Source of the DNA: Mycobacterium sp. URHD0025
Lineage (GTDB): Bacteria > Actinomycetota > Actinomycetes > Mycobacteriales > Mycobacteriaceae
Direction: 5' to 3'
DNA length: 64,000 bases
Assembly: GCF_000426065.1 (NCBI RefSeq)
Contig: NZ_AUEQ01000009.1
Span: 420,057 to 484,056 of the forward strand
The notes under the pieces are model-generated. The model saw only the letters and a program-made list of their open reading frames with translations, ran no database searches and was not told the DNA's origin. The position numbers were made by a program, and so were the translations under genes. Shown in pieces: positions 58,143-64,000 of this stretch. Numbering within the stretch: position 1 is the first letter of the stretch; the number at the start of each line of letters is the position of its first letter.

Positions 58143-60104
58143 GTGGGCTTCGGGTTCGGAGTGCTAATCGCACTGTTGTTGCTGGTGATACCCGGGGCGT
58201 TGATAGCCAGGGCGGGCGGACTGACCGCGTCGATGGCGGTTGCGGTGGGTCCAGCCTTGACCTACGGCACCGTCGCGCTGACGATCGTTCCGCTCGGGGC
58301 CATCGGCGTGCCGTGGAACGCGTGGACGGCGTTGTTTGCTGTGGCCGTCGTCGCCGCCATTGCGGCCGGGTTGCGGAGGCTGCTGGCCCGTTATCGTGAC
58401 CGCGACGCCGAGGCGTCAGCGATGACGCGACGGCCCGCCGTGGTGGTTGCGGTGGGGGTGCTGCTGGGCGCCGCGCTGATTGCTGCCGCGGCGTTCGCCG
58501 GCCTGGCGCACTGGCAATCCATCCCCAGCACCTGGGACTCGGTGTGGCACGCCAACACCATCCGGTGGATCCTCGAGACCGGCCAGGCATCGCCCACCCA
58601 CATGGGCGAGCTGCGCAACGTCGAAACCCACGAAGCGCTCTACTACCCTTCGGCCTTCCACGCGCTGGCCGCCGTCTACTGCCAACTCACCGGTGCCGCC
58701 GCGACCACCGCGTACACCGTGAGTTCGGTCACTGCCGCGGTGTGGCTGTTCCCGGTCAGCGCCGCCGTGCTGACGTGGAAGATCGTCCGTCCGCACACCT
58801 GCGAGCTGCGCACCGCCGTCTCCGCGGCCACCGCGGCGGCGCTCGCCGCGTCGTTCACCGCGGTGCCCTACGTCGAATTCGATGTGGCGGCGATGCCCAA
58901 CCTGGTCGCCTATGGGCTGGCCGTACCGGTGTTCGCACTGATCGCCTCGACGCCGGCACACCGCGACCGCATCGGACTGGCGGTACTCGCCACCGTCGGC
59001 GTCTTCTCGGTGCACATCACCGGCGGTGTGGTGACCGCGCTGCTGGTGGGCGTCTGGTGGCTGGCGGATGCGCTCTGGCGGCCGGTGCGCGGCCGGCTGT
59101 CCGACTTCATGGCGCTGGCCGCCGTCGCGGTGCCGACGCTGCTGATCCTGCTGCCCCAGTTTCTCGGGGTCCTTCAGCAAGCCGAGATCATCGTCGGACA
59201 CGCCTTCGTCAACCACCTCGGCAAGAAGTACTCGCTCTTCGCGGCCATCGTCCAGCACACCCGCCACCTCAACGACTTCCCGATCCAGAACGCACTCATC
59301 GCGCTGGCCGCCGTCGGCGGACTGGTCATGCTGGTCAAGAAGATGTGGTGGCCGCTGGCAGTGTGGCTCATCCTGATCGCCTCGATCGTGCACTCGGGCG
59401 CACCGTTCGGCGGGCCGCTGGGCACCATCACCGGCAAGTTCAGCGACCTGTTCTACAGCGACCCGCGCCGCCTGTCCGCAGTGGTCGCGATGCTGTACGC
59501 ACCGATGGCCGCGATCGGCTTGGGTGCCCTGGTCATGCTCGGCGCCGCGGCCCTGCGCCGGACCGGTGCCCGCCCGGCTTGGATCCGCGCGACGGCCGCC
59601 GTCGCGCTGGTCGCCACCGCCGTGGGTCTGGCCTGGCACTACTTCCCCCGGCACAAGTACCTGTTCGGGCAGAAGTACGACTCGGTGATGGTCGGCGCCA
59701 AGGACCTCGAAGCGTTCGCCCACCTGGCCCAGCTGCCCGACGCCCGCACCACACTGATCGGCGATGCCAACACCGACGGCACCGCCTGGATGTACGCGGT
59801 CTCGGGACTGCACCCGCTGTGGACCCACTACGACTACCCGGTGCAACAAGGCCCGGGGTATCACCGGTTCATCTTCTGGGCATACGCAGATGATGCCGAC
59901 ACCGATCCCCGAGTTGCCGAGGCCGTCGAGGCTCTCAACATCCGCTATGTGCTCACCAGCACACCGGTGGTCCGAGGGTTCGTCATGCCAGACGGACTAG
60001 TGTCGCTAGACAGCTCACGGTCGTGGGAGAAGATCTTCGACAACGGTGAGGACCGCATCTACCGCTGGCGCGGGGAGCACGCGGCGGTCAAAGCGGCGAA
60101 CTGA
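58143..60104 (+). CDS. GT-C family membrane mannosyltransferase (Rv3779-like polyprenyl-phosphomannose synthase family)
   Basis: 653 residues from the GTG at 58143, about 10-12 hydrophobic helices followed by a soluble C-terminal domain (from about residue 520). Position and length match Rv3779, a GT-C enzyme reported to make polyprenyl-phosphomannose, a donor for lipomannan and lipoarabinomannan. [17 protein letters not shown] after helix 3 carries the acidic GT-C loop (D-S-x-W-H). It is in the galactan export neighbourhood, which suggests envelope synthesis. Confidence 0.85.
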   Translation: MGFGFGVLIALLLLVIPGALIARAGGLTASMAVAVGPALTYGTVALTIVPLGAIGVPWNAWTALFAVAVVAAIAAGLRRLLARYRDRDAEASAMTRRPAVVVAVGVLLGAALIAAAAFAGLAHWQSIPSTWDSVWHANTIRWILETGQASPTHMGELRNVETHEALYYPSAFHALAAVYCQLTGAAATTAYTVSSVTAAVWLFPVSAAVLTWKIVRPHTCELRTAVSAATAAALAASFTAVPYVEFDVAAMPNLVAYGLAVPVFALIASTPAHRDRIGLAVLATVGVFSVHITGGVVTALLVGVWWLADALWRPVRGRLSDFMALAAVAVPTLLILLPQFLGVLQQAEIIVGHAFVNHLGKKYSLFAAIVQHTRHLNDFPIQNALIALAAVGGLVMLVKKMWWPLAVWLILIASIVHSGAPFGGPLGTITGKFSDLFYSDPRRLSAVVAMLYAPMAAIGLGALVMLGAAALRRTGARPAWIRATAAVALVATAVGLAWHYFPRHKYLFGQKYDSVMVGAKDLEAFAHLAQLPDARTTLIGDANTDGTAWMYAVSGLHPLWTHYDYPVQQGPGYHRFIFWAYADDADTDPRVAEAVEALNIRYVLTSTPVVRGFVMPDGLVSLDSSRSWEKIFDNGEDRIYRWRGEHAAVKAAN

Positions 60105-60140
60105 CACAACCCAGAACTGACGAGATCTAAAGGGAAGGCC

Positions 60141-60656
60141 ATGACCATCAACCCCGACGATGACAACATCGAGATCCTGGCCAGCACGTCCGACGGGAAC
60201 GACGTCGACGCTGACGGCAAGTCGCTGACAGACCTCGTCGAGCAACCGGCGAAGGTCATGCGCATCGGCACCATGATCAAGCAGCTGCTGGAAGAGGTGC
60301 GGGCGGCTCCGCTCGACGAGGCGAGCCGCAACCGGCTGCGCGACATCCACCGGACCAGCATCCGTGAGCTCGAGGACGGCCTGGCACCCGAGCTGCGCGA
60401 AGAACTCGAACGGCTGACGCTGCCCTTCACCGAGGACAACGTGCCGTCCGACGCCGAACTGCGCATCGCGCAGGCACAGTTGGTCGGCTGGCTCGAGGGC
60501 CTGTTCCACGGCATCCAGACGGCGTTGTTCGCCCAGCAGATGGCCGCCCGCGCACAGCTCGAACAGATGCGCCAGGGCGCCCTCCCCCCGGGACTGCAGG
60601 TCCCCGGTGGACAGCGTGGTGGCCCGTCCCACCCCGGCACCGGCCAGTACCTGTAG
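60141..60656 (+). CDS. bpa: Bacterial proteasome activator
   Basis: 171 residues with AAAGGGAAGG before the ATG. Long central helices (about 40-150: IKQLLEEVRAAPLDEASRNR, WLEGLFHGIQTALFAQQMAA) and the C-terminal GQYL, which inserts into proteasome pockets like an HbYX motif. Bpa/PafE (Rv3780) is a dodecameric ring that opens the 20S proteasome without ATP to degrade damaged or unfolded proteins. Placement inside the export operon is conserved with M. tuberculosis. Confidence 0.95.
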   Translation: MTINPDDDNIEILASTSDGNDVDADGKSLTDLVEQPAKVMRIGTMIKQLLEEVRAAPLDEASRNRLRDIHRTSIRELEDGLAPELREELERLTLPFTEDNVPSDAELRIAQAQLVGWLEGLFHGIQTALFAQQMAARAQLEQMRQGALPPGLQVPGGQRGGPSHPGTGQYL

Positions 60657-60663
60657 GTCTGAA

Positions 60664-61461
60664 TTGTCTGATCCCTACATCTCGACGCGCGAAGCATGGG
60701 TGGAGTTCCCCATCTTCGATGCCAAGACCCGCTCGCTGAAGAAGGCGTTCCTCGGCAAGGCCGGTGGCGCCATCGGGCGAAACGAGTCCAACGTCGTCGT
60801 CATCGAAGCGTTGCGCGACATCACGATGTCACTGAAAATGGGCGACCGGGTCGGGCTGGTCGGCCACAACGGTGCGGGGAAATCCACACTGCTGCGGCTA
60901 CTTTCGGGCATCTACGAGCCGACGCGGGGCTCGGCCACGGTCACTGGCCGGGTGGCCCCCGTGTTCGACCTCGGCGTCGGGATGGATCCTGAGATCTCGG
61001 GATTCGAGAACATCATCATCCGCGGGCTGTTCCTCGGACAGACCCGCAAACAGATGATGGCCAAGGTCGACGAGATCGCCGAGTTCACCGAACTGGGCGA
61101 GTACCTTTCGATGCCGCTTCGCACCTACTCGACCGGTATGCGGGTGCGCCTGGCCATGGGCGTGGTCACCAGCATCGACCCCGAGATCCTGCTGCTCGAC
61201 GAGGGCATCGGCGCCGTCGACGCGGAGTTCCTCAAGAAGGCGCAGTCACGGCTGCAGAGCCTGGTGGAGCGATCCGGAATCCTGGTGTTCGCAAGCCATT
61301 CCAACGAATTCCTGGCCCGGCTGTGCAAGACCGCGATGTGGATCGACCACGGCACCATCAAGATGACCGGCGGGATCGAGGACGTGGTGCGGGCCTACGA
61401 GGGCGACGACGCCGCGCGGCATGTGCGTGAGGTGTTGGAGGAAAACGCGCGTGACGCCTGA
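60664..61461 (+). CDS. wzt: Galactan ABC exporter, ATP-binding protein (Wzt-like)
   Basis: 265 residues, probably starting at the TTG at 60664 (an unusual start, but the sequence then reads SDPYISTREAWVEFPIFDAK, like Rv3781). Walker A VGHNGAGKST, signature YSTGMRVRLAMG (typical of O-antigen/teichoic export ATPases), Walker B ILLLDEGIGAVD. With Wzm it flips the lipid-linked galactan across the membrane. No C-terminal carbohydrate-binding domain is present. It starts 7 bp after bpa. Confidence 0.92.
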   Translation: MSDPYISTREAWVEFPIFDAKTRSLKKAFLGKAGGAIGRNESNVVVIEALRDITMSLKMGDRVGLVGHNGAGKSTLLRLLSGIYEPTRGSATVTGRVAPVFDLGVGMDPEISGFENIIIRGLFLGQTRKQMMAKVDEIAEFTELGEYLSMPLRTYSTGMRVRLAMGVVTSIDPEILLLDEGIGAVDAEFLKKAQSRLQSLVERSGILVFASHSNEFLARLCKTAMWIDHGTIKMTGGIEDVVRAYEGDDAARHVREVLEENARDA

Positions 61462-62398
61462 CGAGCGCGACGAACACGTCATCGCGGTGATCGTCACACA
61501 CCGGCGTCGCGAACTGCTCACCAAATCGCTGGCCGCGGTGGTGGACCAGGACCGCAGACCCGACCACCTGATCGTGGTCGACAACGACGATGACGAGGCG
61601 GTACGCGAGCTGGTCCTCGGCCAGGAGGTGCCCGCCACCTACCTCGGATCACGCCGAAACCTGGGCGGCGCAGGCGGTTTCGCACTCGGCATGCTGCACG
61701 CCCTGGCCCAGGGGGCGGACTGGATCTGGCTGGCCGACGACGACGGCCGTCCCGCTGACAACACCGTGCTGTCCACCCTGCTGGCCTGCGCCGAACAGTA
61801 CAGCCTGGCCGAGGTCTCACCCATGGTGTGCAACCTCGACGATCCGCAGCGACTGGCGTTCCCGCTGCGCCGCGGATTGGTGTGGCGGCGTTTGGTTTCA
61901 GAATTGCGAACCGAGGACGCATCCGTTTCGGGCGACCTGCTGCCCGGGATCGCGTCACTGTTCAACGGCGCACTGTTCCGGGCCGCCACCGTGGAGGCCG
62001 TCGGCGTTCCCGACCTGCGCCTGTTCGTCCGCGGCGACGAGGTCGAACTGCACCGGCGGCTGGTGCGCTCCGGACTGCCGTTCGGAACTTGTTTGACCGC
62101 AAGCTATCTGCACCCCTGCGGCACCGACGAGTTCAAACCGATCCTCGGCGGCCGGATGCACACCCAGTATCCGGACGATGAGACCAAGCGGTTCTTCACC
62201 TACCGCAACCGTGGCTATCTCCTGTCCCAGCCGGGGTTGCGCAAACTCCTGCCGCAGGAGTGGATGCGGTTCGGCTGGTATTTTCTGGTATCCCGCCGCG
62301 ACCCCGCGGGTCTGCGCGAATGGATTCGCCTGCGGCGGTTGGGCAGCCAGGAGAGATTTTTCAGGGACGAGCGGAGCGGCGGGAGGAGCACCAGGTGA
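61451..62398 (+). CDS. glfT1: Galactofuranosyltransferase GlfT1
   Basis: 315 residues from a GTG at 61451, inside the last codons of wzt. GT-2 fold: VIAVIVTHRRRELLTKSLAA at the N-terminus, DDD in WIWLADDDGRPADN (the metal/UDP-Galf site) and LFVRGDEVELHRRLVRSG near residue 200. Corresponds to Rv3782, which adds the first two galactofuranose units to the linker of arabinogalactan. Coupled to both ABC genes. Confidence 0.93.
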   Translation: MTPDERDEHVIAVIVTHRRRELLTKSLAAVVDQDRRPDHLIVVDNDDDEAVRELVLGQEVPATYLGSRRNLGGAGGFALGMLHALAQGADWIWLADDDGRPADNTVLSTLLACAEQYSLAEVSPMVCNLDDPQRLAFPLRRGLVWRRLVSELRTEDASVSGDLLPGIASLFNGALFRAATVEAVGVPDLRLFVRGDEVELHRRLVRSGLPFGTCLTASYLHPCGTDEFKPILGGRMHTQYPDDETKRFFTYRNRGYLLSQPGLRKLLPQEWMRFGWYFLVSRRDPAGLREWIRLRRLGSQERFFRDERSGGRSTR

Positions 62399-63225
62399 CG
62401 TTCACCGATGCGGCATCCGAGTCCAAGACGATGACCCGGGCAGTGCGCGATCTCTCCGAAGGGTTCCGCAAGCGTGAGCTGTGGCTGCACCTGGGCTGGC
62501 AGGACATCAAGCAGCGCTACCGGCGCAGCGTGCTCGGACCGTTCTGGATCACCATCGCCACCGGCACGACCGCAGTGGCGATGGGGCTGTTGTACTCGAA
62601 GCTGTTCAAGCTACCGCTCGAGGAGCACCTGCCCTACGTCACGCTCGGCCTCATCATCTGGAACCTGATCAACGCCTCGATCCTCGAAGGCGCCGACGTC
62701 TTCATCGCCAATGAAGGTCTGATCAAACAACTTCCGACTCCGTTGTCGGTGCACGTCTACCGGCTGGTGTGGCGGCAGTTGATCCTGTTCGGCCACAACA
62801 TCGTCATCTTCGTCGTCATCGCGATCATCTACCCCAAACCCTGGAAATGGATCGACCTGGCGGTCATCCCGGCACTGGGCCTGATCGTGCTGAATTGCAT
62901 ATGGGTGTCAATCTGTTTCGGCATCCTGGCCACCCGCTACCGCGACATCGGTCCGCTGCTGGCCTCACTGGTGCAGCTGCTGTTCTTCATGACCCCGATC
63001 ATCTGGAACGAATCCACGCTGCAGCAGCAGGGAGCCGGCTCATGGGCCAAGATCGTCGAGATCAACCCGCTGCTGCATTACCTCGACATTGTCCGGGCTC
63101 CGCTGCTCGGCGCCGACCAGGAAGTACGACACTGGCTGGTGGTGCTGGCACTCACGGTGATCGGCTGGGGGTTCGCAGCCCTGGCCATGCGCCAGTACCG
63201 CGCCCGCGTCCCGTACTGGGTCTGA
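62395..63225 (+). CDS. wzm: Galactan ABC exporter, permease (Wzm-like)
   Basis: 276 residues from a GTG overlapping the glfT1 stop (GTGA), with GGAGGAG upstream. ABC-2 type permease: amphipathic start (LWLHLGWQDIKQRYRRSVLG), six hydrophobic helices, and the gate region PLLASLVQLLFFMTPIIWNE. Corresponds to Rv3783. Forms the export channel with Wzt. Confidence 0.93.
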   Translation: MTFTDAASESKTMTRAVRDLSEGFRKRELWLHLGWQDIKQRYRRSVLGPFWITIATGTTAVAMGLLYSKLFKLPLEEHLPYVTLGLIIWNLINASILEGADVFIANEGLIKQLPTPLSVHVYRLVWRQLILFGHNIVIFVVIAIIYPKPWKWIDLAVIPALGLIVLNCIWVSICFGILATRYRDIGPLLASLVQLLFFMTPIIWNESTLQQQGAGSWAKIVEINPLLHYLDIVRAPLLGADQEVRHWLVVLALTVIGWGFAALAMRQYRARVPYWV

Positions 63226-63229
63226 ACCG

Positions 63230-63649
63230 CTACGCGTCGTCAGCCACGGAGCCGAAGACGAACCGGCGCCCCGAGATCTCTTTCGGCTGGATCCGGACGT
63301 AGCGGCGTTTCACGGTCGCGATCCACGACAACAACTGGGCCCGTTCCGCCTCGGCGATGTCTTCCGGTGTTTCGAGCAGTTGCGGGACACCGCGCACGAT
63401 CACACTCCAGCCGCCGACGCCGGTGTGATCGTCGGCCTCGAACAGCACCCGGTCGTTGAACAGGGCGCTGATCAACTTGGTGCCCTCGGCGGTCCGGAAC
63501 AACACGGTGTGGCGCTGAACGACGAAGTTGACCGGGAAGATCTCCAGCCTGGTGCCGATGGTGGAAACCAGACGACCCAGCGTCACGCTGGACAACAGCT
63601 GCCAGCACTCGTCCTCTCCGAGCACCGAAGCCGAGCCCTGTGGCGTCAC
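63230..63649 (-). CDS. Pyridoxamine 5'-phosphate oxidase-fold (FMN/F420-type) protein
   Basis: 139 residues: LLSSVTLGRLVSTIGTRLEI, FPVNFVVQRHTVLFRTAEGT and SVIVRGVPQLLE are the usual split beta-barrel pattern of this large actinobacterial family. Members bind FMN, heme or F420; the cofactor here is unknown. It converges with wzm, ending 5 bp after it. Confidence 0.88.
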   Translation of the reverse strand: MTPQGSASVLGEDECWQLLSSVTLGRLVSTIGTRLEIFPVNFVVQRHTVLFRTAEGTKLISALFNDRVLFEADDHTGVGGWSVIVRGVPQLLETPEDIAEAERAQLLSWIATVKRRYVRIQPKEISGRRFVFGSVADDA

Positions 63650-63674
63650 CAGGCCACCGTAACCCCATATGGCA

Positions 63675-63714
63675 ATCGGCGCGCCCAGCTCCTGAGGGAG
63701 CGGGACGCGCCGAT
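63675..63714 (-). terminator. Terminator of the porin gene
   Basis: ATCGGCGCG pairs with CGCGCCGAT around an inner GCTCC/GGAGC stem, 14 bp after the porin stop codon on the minus strand. Confidence 0.75.
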
Positions 63715-63727
63715 CGGGGAGAGCTGT

Positions 63728-64000
63728 TTAGTTCATGTTCCAGGGCTCGCCGTAGGTGGTGACGCTGTCACCGGTCGAGGCGATCAGGCGGGCGAACGGA
63801 CGCAGCAGCACGCCACCGGCCGCACCGGTCACGGTGCCGTGCGCGTTGGACACCGCCACACCACCGGCCGGACCCTTGACGTCCACCGAGAAGGTGGCCA
63901 CTTCCTGGATACCGGGGCCGTTGCCCAGGTCAGCACTGATCGACACACCCGGGAACAGGTTCGGGGTAATCACCGAGCCCAGCGGGTTGAAGTCGGTCGG
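63728..64000 (-). CDS. MspA-family porin, C-terminal part
   Basis: The last 90 residues are in the window; the start lies past the right edge. The end matches the known MspA C-terminus very closely (NLFPGVSISADLGNGPGI, GGVLLRPFARLIASTGDSVT, YGEPWNMN). MspA-type octameric porins let small polar molecules cross the mycolic acid outer membrane. Which Msp paralogue it is cannot be told. Its presence marks a fast-growing mycobacterium. Confidence 0.95.
   Translation of the reverse strand, partial: PTDFNPLGSVITPNLFPGVSISADLGNGPGIQEVATFSVDVKGPAGGVAVSNAHGTVTGAAGGVLLRPFARLIASTGDSVTTYGEPWNMN

Noticed and set aside
1..64000. CRISPR arrays, insertion sequences and rRNA genes
   Set aside because: No regularly spaced repeat array, no transposase with terminal repeats and no rRNA-like sequence was found in the window.

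Overview
The window looks like chromosome of a fast-growing mycobacterium (Mycolicibacterium type). It is very GC-rich. Its right edge ends inside an MspA-type porin gene. Long stretches follow the gene order remembered from M. tuberculosis Rv3752c-Rv3761c (tadA, tyrA, a glycine-betaine/proline ABC system) and Rv3772-Rv3783 (pat/hisC2, echA21, the GT-C mannosyltransferase, bpa, wzt, glfT1, wzm). No database could be searched; names rest on motifs, family knowledge and gene order.

Layout. 1-3.4 kb: a coenzyme-B12 diol/glycerol dehydratase operon (fused large+medium subunit, small subunit, start of the reactivase). 3.5-11.3 kb: a wax-ester/TAG synthase, then a tightly coupled plus-strand operon with an alpha-dioxygenase-like heme peroxidase, a DyP peroxidase, a DoxX protein and an F420-type oxidoreductase. 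11.3-12.8 kb: a TetR regulator with a palindromic operator and a methyltransferase. 12.85-23.59 kb: a 10.7-kb integrated element in the 3' end of tRNA-Ser(CGA), with a 29-bp direct repeat at both ends. It has an integrase, a leaderless repressor, excisionase-like and replication-like DNA-binding proteins and a P27-type small terminase, but no capsid, portal, tail or large terminase gene. This is the layout of a phage satellite. Its far end carries probable defence cargo: an SRA-type modification-dependent nuclease and a two-gene unit of membrane-anchored protein plus DEDDy exonuclease.

23.7-32.7 kb: conserved core (tRNA editing, tyrosine synthesis, osmoprotectant uptake, phosphotransferase, histidine phosphatase, SDR). 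32.8-37 kb: a phosphonate catabolism locus (GntR/UTRA regulator, MFS transporter, PhnX-like hydrolase, HpnW-type FAD oxidase) with matching operators before the regulator and the oxidase. 37-49.7 kb: core and accessory metabolism with tRNA-Arg(ACG) and tRNA-Ser(GCT), aromatic aminotransferase, crotonase, MocR regulator, cutinase, acyl-ACP desaturase, Ntn hydrolase and MerR and AraC regulators. 50.6-55.1 kb: small secreted, membrane and hypothetical proteins plus debris, including an integrase remnant beside tRNA-Ser(TGA), which looks like a second, decayed insertion. 55.2-64 kb: MarR, quinone oxidoreductase and aminotransferase genes, then the cell-envelope block (polyprenyl-P-mannose synthase family, proteasome activator Bpa, galactan exporter Wzt/Wzm with GlfT1), a PNPOx-fold protein and the mspA-type porin.

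The most interesting parts are the satellite-like element with its unfamiliar membrane-protein/exonuclease pair, the frameshift at a hairpin in its DNA-binding gene, the decayed second insertion at a sister tRNA-Ser gene, the peroxidase operon and the phosphonate regulon.
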